Notes: a model not told the origin generated them from the letters alone. A DNA stretch of 64,000 bases from Mesocentrotus franciscanus (GCA_037976565.1 CP137683.1:1212637-1276636), one strand, 5' to 3'. Positions 12,142 through 24,798 are shown, counted from the first letter of the stretch. Made by a program: numbers and translations.

Positions 12142-14310
12142 TTCCCAGCTAGCACAAAAACATTATAAGAACATCATGATAATGTTTGGCTTAACATTTG
12201 GGAAATGTTTTGTTCAAATGTTAAAATCATATGAAAATGTATGGTCTTGTGATTATCAAGAAAACATTTTTATAACATTAGACACCAACATCAATAAAAC
12301 ATAATAAAAATGTTTTTTTAACATTAAGCTTAAACATTATAACACTATCAATTTGATATTATCAAAAATGTTGATAAAACATATTAATGATATCTTTCAA
12401 ATATTAGAAGGAAATGTTATAAAAATGTCACCCATCTATTTCTAAGACCATACATTTTGATATGATTTTAACATTTCATAGAAACATTTCAATATTGTTA
12501 TTCTCAAATGTTTTTAATATGTTATTTTAGAAATGTTAATGAAATGTTGTAATGATATCTTATTAATGTTTGAAGTAAATGTTATAAAAATGTCAGCCAT
12601 CTATTTCTAAGACCATACATTTTGATATCATTTTAACGTTTCATAGAAACATTACAATATTGTTATTCTCAAATGTTTTTAATATGTTATTTTAGAAATG
12701 TTAATGAAATATTATAATGATATCTTATTAATGTTTGAAGATGTTATAAAAATGTCAGCCATCTATTTCTAAGACCATACATTTTGATATCATTTTAACA
12801 TTTCATAGAAACATTACAATATTGTTATTCTCAAATGTTTTTAATATGTTATTTTAGAAATGTTAATGAAATGTTGTAATGATATCTTATTAATGTTTGA
12901 AGGAAATGTTATAAAAATGTCAGCCATCTATTTCTAAGACCATACATTTTGATATCATTTTAACATTTCATAGAAACATTACTAATATTGTTATTCTCAA
13001 ATGTTTTTAATATGTTATTTTAGAAATGTTAATGAAATGTTGTAATGATATCTTATTAATGTTTGAAGTAAATGTTATAAAAATGTCAGCCATCTATTTC
13101 TAAGACCATACATTTTGATATCATTTTAACGTTTCATAGAAACATTACAATATTGTTATTCTCAAATGTTTTTAATATGTTATTTTAGAAATGTTAATGA
13201 AATGTTGTAATGATATCTTATTAATGTTTGAAGTAAATGTTATAAAAATGTCAGCCATCTATTTCTAAGACCATACATTTTGATATCATTTTAACGTTTC
13301 ATAGAAACATTACAATATTGTTATTCTCAAATGTTTTTAATATGTTATTTTAGAAATGTTAATGAAATGTTGTAATGATATCTTATTAATGTTTGAAGTA
13401 AATGTTATAAAAATGTCAGCCATCTATTTCTAAGACCATACATTTTGATATCATTTTAACGTTTCATAGAAACATTACAATATTGTTATTCTCAAATGTT
13501 TTTAATATGTTATTTTAGAAATGTTAATGAAATGTTGTAATGATATCTTATTAATGTTTGAAGTAAATGTTATAAAAATGTCAGCCATCTATTTCTAAGA
13601 CCATACATTTTGATATCATTTTAACGTTTCATAGAAACATTACAATATTGTTATTCTCAAATGTTTTTAATATGTTATTTTAGAAATGTTAATGAAATGT
13701 TGTAATGATATCTTATTAATGTTTGAAGTAAATGTTATAAAAATGTCAGCCATCTATTTCTAAGACCATACATTTTGATATCATTTAAACATTTCATAGA
13801 AACATTACAATATTGTTATTCTCAAATGTTTTTAATATGTTATTTTAGAAATGTTAATGAAATGTTGTAATGATATCTTATTAATGTTTGAAGTAAATGT
13901 TATAAAAATGTCAGCCATCTATTTCTAAGACCATACATTTTGATATCATTTTAACATTTCATAGAAACATTACAATATTGTTATTCTCAAATGTTTTTAA
14001 TATGTTATTTTAGAAATGTTAATGAAATGTTGTAATGATATCTTATTAATGTTTGAAGTAAATGTCATAAAAATGTCAGCCATCTATTTCTAAGACCATA
14101 CATTTTGATATTATTTAAACATTTAATAAAAACATTTGCTCGATGATATCCCCAAATGTTTTTAAAATGTAAATTAAGAAATGTTGACAAGATGTTGTAA
14201 TGATATCTTACGGATGTTTGAAGGAAATGTTATAAAAATGTCAGCCATCTATTTCTAAGACCATATATTTTGATATCATTTAAACATTTAATAGAAACAT
14301 TACAATGTTG
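12142..14310 (+). mobile_element. Tandem-repeat element with TTCCCAGCTAGCACA terminus, 165-bp array
   Basis: The left boundary is 'TTCCCAGCTAGCACA', followed by about 250 bp of ACATT/AATGTT-rich sequence. After that come about 12 head-to-tail copies of a 165-bp unit. The marker 'CAGCCATCTATTTCTAAG' recurs at about 12592, 12753, 12919, 13085, 13250, 13415, 13580, 13745, 13910, 14075 and 14240. Central copies are nearly identical; the outermost are diverged. No matching terminus is visible on the right, so the element has one conserved end plus a satellite core. That architecture resembles known non-autonomous elements with tandem-repeat cores. No protein is encoded. Confidence 0.7.
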
Positions 14311-15179
14311 TTATGCGTAATGTTCTTAAAATGTTACACAGAAAAGTTGATCAAATGTGCAAACGGTGCAATACATTCAGAAGCTATCACATTTTTATAA
14401 CATTTCCGCATTCATACATCTTCCAAATGTATACAAATGTCCTGATTTTTGTGTTTCTCATATTTTCACATAGTCTAAATAAATACATAAAACATAAAGT
14501 GAAAAAGGAGTATAAAAATGCTTCAGTCAAAATTACATCATCAAAATCTTTTAATCATGACAAAATGTTGAAAACAATATGAGTAATGAACAAGAATCAT
14601 TTTAAACATAATGATTTCACTTAAATGACGGAAGTTGGTATCTTTCTATTCTAAGATACATATATACAAGGGAAGATTTACCGTACACAATTATTTCTGT
14701 AATCAGTAGAAATAAGTACATGTAGATCCAAATTTTGGGATGATTTGTTGTCACACAACAAGTAATGAAATCAAAGTGAAAGTACTTGTGTTCAGCATGC
14801 ACCAAGGTAATGCCAATTATTTAGTCCCATGTATTAGGAGAGACCGGAGAGAAATGGAACATTTTTCTTCACTTTCAGAAATATTACCAATTGTAACTAT
14901 GCAAATATTCGGACTAAACCAAGTACATGTATGTTTGTATATTAAAAGACTACACAGTGTATCCCAGAAAACAAAAGAAACTGGATTTCATGGCAACATT
15001 TTTCATGTCATGATAACTAGAAATATCGCAATCTGTATTGCTGCGCAATGTGAATGTATCCCCCGGCAGTGGCAGCGATTTTGTGTCATCCTAATGTTCG
15101 AAGGAGGGACAAAGATTCCTTCTCCCCTCCCTGAAACAAAAGGATGATGTAGAGATCGCCACTAGTGGCTCGAACTATT
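14311..15179. other. Non-genic stretch
   Basis: Decayed array sequence to about 14340, then single-copy DNA. A 135-codon open frame on the plus strand (14740-15147) has no recognisable domain or splice context, and I do not call it a gene. Confidence 0.35.
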
Positions 15180-16690
15180 GTCAAGACTAGGATAGGAGCA
15201 GCATCACCACAATATGTGTGTAGATTAGAGTATAATGCATCTCTGTAGAAAATTTGAAAGAAATCTTTTAAGAAATGTGGCAGTTAGAGCGCACAAAAGA
15301 CCAAAATATGACCTTTGACCCTATAACAGACGGAACACAGGTGGCAGCATCACCAAACACTAAAGATGTGTAGATTGTACTAAGACACACCTCCATACAA
15401 CATTTGAAAGTAATCCGTCAAGAAATGTGGCATTTAGAGCGCATAAAGACATATGACCTTTTACCATATAAAAGACGGAAAAATGAGGGCAGCATTGCCC
15501 AAAAGTGTAGATGTGTAGATTGTACCAAGAAAATTTGAAAGAAATCCGTCATGAAATATGTACCTGCAGAGTGCACACTAGACACCCACCAAAATATGAC
15601 CTATGACCCTATAAAAGACAAAACACTGGAGGCAGCAGGCAGCATCAGCAAAATTGTACCAAGATACATCTTCATTCAAAATTCGAACAAAATCCCTTGA
15701 GAAATGTGGCCTTTAGATCGCACACAAACCATCCACAAAAATATGGGCTTTTACCCTATAGAAGACGGAACAATGGGGCAGCATCACCAAAAGCTAGAGG
15801 TGAGTAGATTGTACCAAGATACATCTCCATACAAAATTTGAAAGAAACCCCGTCAAGAAATGTGGCATTTAGAGCTCATAAAAGACATATGACTTTTGAC
15901 CCTATAAAACACGGGACACTCGTGGCAGCATCACCAAAAACTATAGGTGCGTAGATTTTACCAACATACACTTCCATATTCAATTTGAAAGAAATCTGTT
16001 AAGAAATGATGCAGTTAGACCACACACTAGAGTGCACACAAAATATCTATCAAAATATGACCTTTGACCCTATAGAAGACGGAACACTGAGGCAGCATCA
16101 CCAAAAGTTATAGGTGTGTAGATCGTACCAAGATACACCTTTGTTCAAAATTTGAACAAAATCCCTTGAGATTCAGAAATGTGGCCTATGGAGCGCAAAC
16201 AAACCATCCACAAAAATATGGGCTTTTACCCCATAGAAGCCGGAACAATGGGGCAGCATCACCAAAAGTTAGAGGTGTGTAGATTATACCAAGATACACC
16301 TCCATACAAAATTTGAAAGAAATCCGTCGAGAAATGATGCAGTTAGACCGCACACTAGAGTGCACACAAGACATCTATCAAGATATGATCTTTGACCCTA
16401 TAAAAGACGAAACACTGGAGGCAGCATCACCAAAATCTATAGGCTTCTAGATTATACCAAGATACACCTTTGTTCAAAATTTGAACAAAATCCCATGAGA
16501 AATGTGGCCTATGGAGCGCACACAAACCATCCACAAAAATATGGCCTTTTACCCTATAGAAGACGGAACACTGAGGGCAGCATCACCAAAAGTTATAGGT
16601 GTGTAGATTATACCAAGATACACCTCCATACAAAATGTGAAAGAAATCCGTCAAGGAATGTGGCAGATAGAGCGCACACAAGAATATGAC
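15180..16690 (+). repeat. About 150-bp interspersed/tandem repeat, roughly ten copies
   Basis: The marker 'GGCAGCATCACCAAAA' recurs near 15342, 15489, 15639, 15777, 15923, 16092, 16251, 16421 and 16577. Each copy also carries 'GACCTTTGACCCTATA', 'GTGTAGATT', 'ACCAAGATACACC' and 'AATTTGAAAGAAATCCGTC'. Spacing varies from 140 to 170 bp through internal indels. The copies are diverged, so the array is older than the 165-bp one. Confidence 0.75.
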
Positions 16691-16959
16691 GCGGCAGCGG
16701 CGGCGTAACGCTGCTGAATCAAAGTACCCCACCGGCATACTGCGGGGATACAATAATTTCCGCAATGAGATGTATATGTGTGAAAAGCTCCGCTTCTTAT
16801 TTGATGCATAATTTATTATGATTGAATTAAAAAAATAGAAAGTGGTGGTACCAAAATTTCATTTGCACAAACAAATTGTAACTTTGAGTTAATTTGTAGG
16901 TTAGTAAAGATATTTATTTTGGATAAAGAAACACATCACATAAAAATTAATAATTTTCT

Positions 16960-17345
16960 CTTTTATGACACTTCATGCATATAAAATGAATGACGTATGC
17001 TCGAGAAGAAGTAAAATGAAATGATGCTTGATTTCTCCCAAATAAGTAGCCATTCAGCTTTCCTAATCTAGCAGCTGACAATGGACCTTATGCTTGAGTG
17101 AATTTACACATAACAAAACAGTGTTTAAGTAGCCCTGTTCAGGGGCTCTTTTATTGCTGTATTGGAACAGAACAGAAAGTTTGTGTGAATTCACTTAAGC
17201 ATTAGATCCAATGTTAGCTGCTAAATCAGGAAAGCTGAAATGGCTTCTTACTCATTTGTCAGAAATCTAGCATATTACGTTATGCATCAAATAAAAGTAG
17301 AGAAGTAGAGCATTTCATTCATGTATATTTCATAAAGGAAATTAT
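16960..17345 (+). mobile_element. Long imperfect palindrome (foldback element)
   Basis: The left arm contains 'CAGCTTTCCTAATCTAGCAG' and 'TGCTTGAGTGAATT'. These return inverted on the right as 'AATTCACTTAAGCA' and 'AGCTGCTAAATCAGGAAAGC'. Pairing extends outward through 'GATGCTTGATTTCT' and the flanking TGCATA-rich sequence. Arms are about 150 bp around a spacer of about 70 bp. Confidence 0.65.
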
Positions 17346-17489
17346 TATTATGACAGAAAATTTCTGCCCTGAAATCTGGTTTCCTTTTTCTGGGATGCAC
17401 TGTAGATACATAGGTAAATATTGCAGTTATAGATTGAATTCCCACAGCTTGACTTTTCATGTAATCATAAATTTTGAAAACCCTTAGAT

Positions 17490-18165
17490 GGGGGAGTTAA
17501 TTGGGACACCTCGGGGTAAACTGGGACACCCATAAGCGTACATTCAATCACAGAAAACAATACCGATATCGCTCATTGCATTATTAATGTCCCAGTTTAC
17601 CCCAGATATAAAAAAAAACAATTGAAATTGATGGCCATACTATTAATTCTAGCTTGCCATCAAGAAATCTTGTATTAAATCATTTAATCACCTCAGAGGA
17701 TAATCACTATCACAAGGGGTATCCACTTGGTTGGGAGATTCCATGACATTTGCTCTGGGGACAATTGCTCCAATGGAAAATCTGCATACTAAGCCAAACA
17801 TAAACTCTAAACCCAAACCTAACACTAACCTTAATCCTTACCTTCCTATTATTCTGAATCAAAAACCCTATCACAACCCTAACCCTATATCTTTGGAGAA
17901 AATAAGACGAGCAATTGTCGCAGGAGCAAATGTCAGATCCCCAGTTGGGAACCGCATAATACAAATCTGAATAAATGTTTAAAAATCAGTAATAAAATTA
18001 GTGAAAATAAGTTGCTTATCCTATACTTGTGTGCAATAGTTTACAGTGGTTGTTGGCATATTTTTCAAAGGCATTGGGTGAAGCCTTTTGCCTGATGTAA
18101 ATGAATTTATCATTGTCTTCTTATTTTTAGAGTGTCCCACTTAACCCCAGTCTCCCTACACATGT
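17490..18165 (+). mobile_element. Inverted-repeat element with 'GGGACAC' ends
   Basis: The left end ('GGGGGAGTTAATTGGGACAC') is mirrored on the right by 'GTGTCCCACTTAACCCCAG' then 'TCTCCC'. A further internal 'GTCCCAGTTTACCCC' near 17588 pairs with 'GGGGTAAACTGGGAC' at about 17513. The ends are only moderately similar. A second element is nested at 17714-17957. Confidence 0.45.
17714..17957 (+). mobile_element. Nested MITE with degenerate telomere-like core
   Basis: The inverted ends share 'TGACATTTGCTC' and 'GACAATTGCTC' (left, 17740-17772; right as reverse complement, 17911-17935) plus 'TTGGGA'-type outer words. The core (about 17795-17893) is a run of degenerate CCCTAA/AACCCTAA-like hexamers. 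It is too diverged and too internal to be a telomere. Confidence 0.5.
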
Positions 18166-19138
18166 TATATTATTATTATCATGGGTTTTCAATTTACAGC
18201 AAGGTAACAACATGAGGGACCGCTTTTAATGAGGTACCGCTGATAGCCTGATAAAAGTCAGCAGTCCTGAAGATCTTGTAGGCCCTATAAACTATATAAC
18301 AAGCATACCGGTACATATTTTATGTACATATAAAAAATAATTGCATATAAAGAGCCTAAGTACTACATCACATTTTCCATCTAGATGTATATACCATCTT
18401 AACAGTAAAATGTTGATGGCTAATAATAATAACAATAATAATAATAATACTATGTGGCGTTGAACCCTATATAGCCAGGGTTATTTTAAAACAAAAATGA
18501 TTTACAAATGTTGCTGGAACAAGACCAAATAACCAATGTTTTATCTCTTTTATATGTTTTGTACACAAATCACGAAAATGAGCAATTTTTTGGGCTGACA
18601 TGCAAAGACAAAAGGTCACATGACTTTGTAACGGTAGGTCTGATTTTTCGAAAAATTTGTTTCAAAAGATGCGCAAGACCCAGAAAGAAAAAAAAGTCCT
18701 AAAATTTAAGCGCAAGATTTTTGGCCTTAAAAATTATCACAAAAATGTAGAGGGAAGGCTTCTAAAGCCTCCCCCAGGCTATCATATTGCAAAGTATGAA
18801 AGTAATCAAACGTTTGGTCTATTTTTTCCACAGCTTAATAACTACAAAACAGTAATCAATAAGTACATTTCTAATCATACTAAGAATGGTCAAGTTGAGT
18901 TAATTAAAGTACTTTTCTAGCTGAGGGCGTCAGTGCAATATAGAAGTGTGTCCAAGTGTGTCTTTTGATAATCTTTTGGAAATTTTGGAAAACGACATAA
19001 AGTTTCAAACAGTTACCAAAGAAAAAAAATCAATGCTTTTTTTAAAGCAATGTAGTGCTAACCAACAAGAAACAGTGTAAAAAGTGTTAATAAGCAACAT
19101 TAAGTAGTTACTCAAATTTAAATTTACTCTGAGTGAAA
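18166..19138. other. Non-genic stretch with (AAT)n microsatellite
   Basis: An (AAT/AAC)n run lies at about 18421-18450. I see no supported gene; the short Lys-rich open frames here have no domain or splice context. Confidence 0.4.
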
Positions 19139-19140
19139 TA

Positions 19141-19528
19141 CACTGCCCTCCAAAAGTTTGGGGTCACCTGTAATAAGAACGGGTTTTCACACTCACCAAC
19201 ATTTTATTTATCATCGCACTTGTGGTACTGCAATAATTTACTACCAAGCTGAAGAAAAACATCAGCCTTCAAGCTGTCAACAGATTAACCGTTGTAAAAG
19301 TTTCAGGAAGCCTCATCAATTCCTCCCCGTATGAAATATGCGATTGCCTTTGTTAATGCATGAGTGCTTCCTGAAACAGTTTATAATGGTTACACTGGCG
19401 CCAACTTCAAGGCTGATGTTTACTCTTCACTTTGGTACTTAATTATTGCAGTGCCACAAGTGTGATGATAAATAAAATTGGGTGAAATCAGATCTGATTA
19501 AAGGTACCCAATATTTTGGAGGGTAGCA
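19141..19528 (+). mobile_element. Tc1/mariner-type foldback MITE
   Basis: The ends 'CACTGCCCTCCAAAAGTTT' and 'TATTTTGGAGGGTAGCA' are inverted repeats flanked by TA dinucleotides, the target used by Tc1/mariner elements. The interior is almost entirely palindromic: 'TTATTTATCATC', 'CACTTGTGG', 'ACTGCAATAATTTA' and 'ACATCAGCCTTCAAG' on the left reappear inverted on the right. The unpaired centre is about 70 bp. No transposase is encoded. Confidence 0.75.
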
Positions 19529-19870
19529 TATATACATGGAAACCTGATGAATCTCTGTCTACTACAAGCTACCCATATGTTTTTATCTAAAATGGAAATC
19601 ATTTGAAAAAATTATCACCTCCAAAAATTTAAATGAATACAGTGCTATCCTCCAATAATCAAAATGTATTAATTAATAAAATTCATATTTTCGCATCGAA
19701 CTCCCTTTTAGACAAAATTAATAAATTTACATATCTTGAAAGTCAGATCCATTGTGTCCCTTGCAGAATGGAATTCATTTTGTTGACGAATAATGCACTT
19801 TTCTTTACCAAACCATATCTGTCATGGGCACCTCCAGAATGGAATGTATGGGTTAGCACATTTTTCATGC

Positions 19871-21140
19871 TGAACACAACAAAAAATTAACTCCCCCTTA
19901 ATCCAAATTGCGTAACTTTTTAACGAAAAGGTATTGAGCAAAACAACTTGGCAGGAGTGTTCCTATACTTATTGACTACGGTAACTTTTCTGTGAAGATG
20001 TGATTGATCCACCGAGTCATGCATGAGTGAGCAAACATTAAAGGTACTATGTCCCATTTGCAGGCCAAAAATGAAAAAGTTAAATTCCAACAGCATTTGA
20101 AAGACAATACTAATTTAGAACTTCCCTAAAAAAGGGGGCTTGAAAAGTGGGAAAATAACGACTATTAGTTGTCGAATCGACTTAGGAACTATAGAGCCAG
20201 TAAGTAATAGTCTGATTTTTCAGACCATTGTACCGAATGGTCGTACATTTTATGCTGCGCAAAGATTCAATCAGTTTAATTTTGGCCATTACAAGAAGTG
20301 GGTTATTGATGTAGACAAATGCTCATGTACCCTTTACAGCTCATTTTATGTATGTTATTACCAAAGATGAAAAAAGCCAGTCAGTCACTCAATAGTGTCT
20401 GACAGTGAAGTCTAGCAAGTAAACGGGTTTCCTTGCATAATTTGAATATTAGGACACTGCTAACTTTAAATTTCACAGATAGGACATACATGACATATTC
20501 ATAATTCCTGCAAAGTTCTACAGAATTTGATGTTGGCTGCAAAAGGGACATAGTATCTTTAAAGGAAAATTATCACTGTCACTTTTCAAAAGTCATAAGG
20601 GTCATTTTGGGGATTATGTGAAACAAGATTTTAGTAAATTTGGTTTCTGGTGCATGTTTTTGTGTTGTTGTTGTTTATCATCCATTGCTTGACCCCCTAA
20701 CACCTATCCCGACACATTTTCATTTATTGTCGGGTGAGCACAATTTTAAAAAAATCAACCCTTTTGAAATTGCAAAATTTATTCCACTTATTGAAAAAAG
20801 AAAAGAAGATATTTCTACCAAAATGTATCATCACATGTTGTGTGAACACAAGAGGTTGTCATCGTGTCTTGGTTGGGTGAGCACACTTTAAAAATCGCGT
20901 AAGAAATGCTAAAATGTACTGTCAAAACAGCATAAAACATAACCATTGTGACTTTTGAAAAGTTACAAATTTGCCTTTGTTTGTTCACTCATGCATTACC
21001 CAATGGAGCAATTTTATTTTCTGAGAAAAGTTAGTCAATACGTATAGGAACACTCCTGCCAAGTTATTTTGCTCAAAACCTTTTCTTTAAAAAGCTACGC
21101 CATTTTGATTAAGGGGGAGTTAATTTTGTTGTTGTGTTCA
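19871..21140 (+). mobile_element. Long-TIR foldback element hosting a nested MITE
   Basis: From 'TGAACACAAC' at 19871, the left arm ('AATTAACTCCCCCTTAATC', 'GGCAGGAGTGTTCCTATAC') is repeated inverted ending at 21140. The first 100 bp or so match at roughly 85-90 percent by eye. Pairing continues less well inward ('GCATGAGTGA', 'CTTTTCAAAAGTCA'). A family-3 MITE has inserted at 20042. Outside the nested insert the element is about 750 bp. Confidence 0.75.
20042..20558 (+). mobile_element. TTAA-target MITE, family 3 (AGGTACTATGTCCC ends), copy 1
   Basis: The left end 'AGGTACTATGTCCCATTTG' and right end 'AAAAGGGACATAGTATCT' are inverted repeats of about 26 bp, flanked by TTAA at 20038-20041 and 20559-20562. 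Nearly identical copies lie at 28540-29064 and 34911-35447. All three keep a short open frame (about 76-94 codons). Because the copies are so similar, that is weak evidence for coding. Confidence 0.85.
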
Positions 21141-21429
21141 GATAATTGCTTGTTTTCAGGGAAGAATGATTTATTCATTTGCCTATTAATCAGTCGATTT
21201 CCGTTTTTAAATTGTAAAAGATGTAGAACACTAAAAAGATGATGAAAATGGATGTAACTCATTTTTCAGAAAAGTGTGGGTTAACACTATATTGCACCCT
21301 CCTCTTCCCCCTCAATTCCATGTCAAACTTTCTGTGGGATAAAAAAAAAACACACACACAGGTAGCATATCCAAAGTACTGATGCACTCCGAGTCCAAGT
21401 CCAAGTCTGGAAGTGCTTTATCTGCAGAC

Positions 21430-21645
21430 GTGATGTGATGTGATGTGATGGTTATTTTTTACCTGACTGCTAAGAAAGCATAAATGCTTGTAAGTAAGCA
21501 ACCAGACAGACGACGGCTTAAGGTCCCCTCCGAGGGACCTGGTAGTGAGGATTAATGCCTTACCAAAGGGCAATAGCGCATCGACTTGGTTTCGAACCCG
21601 GGTCACCGGATTACGAGACCACTGCTCTACCACCTGAGCTATCGC
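21430..21645 (-). mobile_element. tRNA-derived SINE with target-site duplication
   Basis: On the minus strand the head reads as a tRNA-like region. It has an A-box-like 'TAGCTCAGGTGGTAGAGC' (21625-21642), an anticodon-like loop around CGT, and a B-box-like 'GGGTTCGAAACC' (21588-21599). The T-stem and acceptor stem do not pair, so it is not a tRNA gene. The tail ends in (GATGT)n near 21430. Direct repeats GCAGAC flank it at 21424-21429 and 21646-21651. The other three copies of the host duplication carry one uninterrupted GCAGAC here. Confidence 0.8.
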
Positions 21646-22875
21646 GCAGACTTCTGCCCATGTCTCTGAGAAATGAAAAAAGAAAAAAGAAAAAAAGAGA
21701 GAAATATCACAATTTTTTTGTCCGACTGAACACATTTTAAACATTAAACATTCATGATAGACCTGTACATGTAGTTTATTTTATTAGTTGAAACAGATGG
21801 GAACGTAGTCCGCACTACATCACATTGACATTACCGCTTCAGCCAATTTGAAGTGCCCATACGTATAGTAATTAAAACTTTTAAATTTTCATAACTTTCT
21901 TATATTTAGTCCGATTTAATTGAAACTTTCATCAGTTTGCTTCTCTGATTTTTCTGCTTTCATTTAGAGTAGTTGTCTATTTGGGTTGGATATCCCTTTA
22001 AGTATTTACAGCCTGTCTACATACATGTAGGTCTACACATGTACATGAAGGTCAGGCATATCGGTTAAAATAAGTCACTTTTTACAGTTTTTAGTTGCTC
22101 CAAGGAGCTCCTTGGTTGCTCTGATATCACTTCTTTCAATTAAATTAACCTTCTACACAGGCAACCCCCCACTGAATTAATCTGCCCCTATATATGTGTA
22201 TTTACAAGGCATGTACTAGCATTTAACACCCAGAGAGGAAGATGTAAGGAGTTTAGCATGGACATGGGGTCATGAGGTTAAGCCTCTGGCCAAATACCAG
22301 TGCCCTCCACAAGGCCACTCCCCAGCCACTGTATGGATACATAGACATCATTGAAAATACAGTATGCTTTCACTACAGTTAGCCTAAACTAACTCCACTA
22401 ATGTATGAAAAGGGAAGTGTGGTTGTCATGAATGACCTAAGAAACTTACAGGCCAAGTCCACCTCAACATCAAGTCTGGAAGTGCTTTATTTGCAGACTT
22501 CTGCCCATGTCTCTGAGAAATGAAAAAAGAAAATAGAAAAAAGAAAAAAAGAGAGTAATATCACAATTTTTTGGTCCGACTGAACACATTTTAAACATTA
22601 AACATTCATTATACTTTTATAGACCTGTACATGTAGTTTATTTTATAAGTTGAAACAGATGGGAACGTATGTAGTCGGCACTACAACACATTGACATTAC
22701 TGCTTCAGCCAATTTGAAGTGCCCATACGTATAGTAAATTAGCAATTTCAAATTTTAGATTTTCATAACTTTCTTATATTTAGTCAGATTTAATTGAAAC
22801 CTTCATCAGTTTGCTTCTCTGATTTTTCTGCTTTCATTTAGAGTAGTTGTCGATTTGGGTTGGATATCCCTTTAA

Positions 22876-23398
22876 AGGGACTTGGTTACATTGTTCAGAT
22901 GAGAGAAAATGGTGCTAAGGTAGTGACTTCAATGCTAGATGTACAATCAAAGATAATCTGAAAGTTTGAGTGAAAACAGACCATTATTAATGATAAAAAT
23001 TTGGAAAAACTGATCTGATCAATTCCTTAATTCTCCCAACTATACTATTACAATTAAATTACATTTTAGGTGAATGTAATTCGTCATAATTAAAAGCAAT
23101 GAATTGGCTCTATATACCATTCCAGACAAAAAAAGATTTTGGAAAGCCTGTACATGTTATGTCTTATTTTCATGGAAAACCGGTTGGGAAAATTCAAAAA
23201 TGGTTGGGAGAATTTACTGTTAGAGGGTGTAGCACAGTGACACCTTCAAAGAAAACCATAAATATCTTTGTGGTTTGAGAATTTTTCAGGATTTACTGCA
23301 TGTTAGAGGGTTAGTACAGTAGAAGGAATATAATTGTAACATTTCATACAAAAATTACGCAGTTTTTTCATCAACATTCAACAATGTTACCGAGTCAC
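22876..23398 (+). mobile_element. TTAA-target MITE, family 4 (AGGGACTTGGTTACATT ends), in copy B
   Basis: The ends 'AGGGACTTGGTTACATTGTT' and 'AACAATGTTACCGAGTCACT' are inverted repeats flanked by TTAA. Copy A of the host duplication reads 'ATCCCTTTAAGTATTTACAG' with a single TTAA at 21998-22001, the empty site. Confidence 0.85.
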
Positions 23399-24275
23399 TT
23401 TAAGTATTTACAGCCTGTCTACATACATGTAGGTCTACACATGTACATGTAGGTCAGGCATATCAGTTTGAGTAAAATAAGTCACTTTTTACAGTTTTTA
23501 GTTGCTCCAAGGAGCTCCTTGATTGCTCTGATATCACTACTTTCAATAAAAATAACCTTCTACACAGGGACCCCCCACCAGAATTAATCTGCCCCTATAT
23601 TTGTGTATTTACAAGGCATGTACTGGCATTTAACACCCAGAGAGGAAGATGTAAGGAGTTTAGCATGGACATGGGGTCATGAGGTTAAGCCTCTGGCCAA
23701 ATACCAGTGCCCTCCACAAGGCCACTCCCAGCCACTGTATGGATACATAGACATCATTGAAAATACAGTATGCTTTCACTACAGTTAGCCTAAACTAACT
23801 CCACTAATGTATGAAAAGGGAAGTGTGGTTGTCATGAATGACCTAAGAAACTTACAGGCCAAGTCCACCTCAACATCAAGTCTGGAAGTGCTTTATTTGC
23901 AGACTTCTGCCCATGTCTCTGAGAAATGAAAAAGAAAATAGAAAAAGAAAAAAGAGAGTAATATCACAATTTTTTGGTCCGACTGAACACATTTTAAACA
24001 TTAAACATTCATTATACTTTTATAGACCTGTACATGTAGTTTATTTTATAAGTTGAAACAGATGGGAATGTAGTCCGGCACTACAACACATTGACATTAC
24101 TGCTTCAGCCAATTTGAAGTGCCCATACGTATAGTAAATTAGCAATTACAAATTTTAGATTTTCATAACTTTCTTATATTTAGTCAGATTTAATTGAAAC
24201 CTTCATCAGTTTGCTTCTCTGATTTTTCTGCTTTCATTTAGAGTAGTTGTCGATTTGGGTTGGATATCCCTTTAA

Positions 24276-24798
24276 AGGGACTTGGTTACATTGTTCAGAT
24301 GAGAGAAAATGGTGCTAAGGTAGTGACTTCAATGCTAGATGTACAATCAAAGATAATCTGAAAGTTTGAGTGAAAACAGACCATTATTAATGATAAAAAT
24401 TTGGAAAAACTGATCTGATCAATTCCTTAATTCTCCCAACTATACTATTACAATTAAATTACATTTTAGGTGAATGTAATTCGTCATAATTAAAGCAATG
24501 AATTGGCTCTATATACCATTCCAGACAAAAAAAGATTTTGGAAAGCCTGTACATGTTATGTCTTATTTTCATGGAAAACCGGTTGGGAAAATTCAAAAAT
24601 GGTTGGGAGAATTTACTGTTAGAGGGTGTAGCACAGTGACACCTTCAAAGAAAACCATAAATATCTTTGTGGTTTGAGAATTTTTTCAGGATTTACTGCG
24701 TGTTAGAGGGTTAGTACAGTAGAAGGAATATAATTGTAACATTTCATACAAAAATTACGCAGTTTTTTCATCAACATTCAACAATGTTACCGAGTCAC
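24276..24798 (+). mobile_element. TTAA-target MITE, family 4, in copy C
   Basis: Same element, ends and position as in copy B. It was duplicated together with its host unit rather than inserted independently, because the flanks are identical. Confidence 0.85.

Noticed and set aside
12400..14300. CRISPR-like array
   Set aside because: The whole 165-bp unit repeats without unique spacers, and the context is a eukaryotic genome.
14740..15147. 135-codon plus-strand open frame
   Set aside because: No domain, no codon or splice support; adjoining sequence is repeat-rich.
17795..17893. Interstitial telomere
   Set aside because: Hexamers are too degenerate and confined between MITE inverted ends.
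20140..20370. Short open frame conserved in all three family-3 MITEs (also 28637-28921 and 35010-35252)
   Set aside because: The copies are nearly identical overall, so shared openness is uninformative, and there is no recognisable domain.
21580..21650. Possible tRNA-Thr (CGT) gene on the minus strand
   Set aside because: A and B boxes are present, but the T-stem and acceptor stem do not pair. The block has a SINE body, tail and target duplication.
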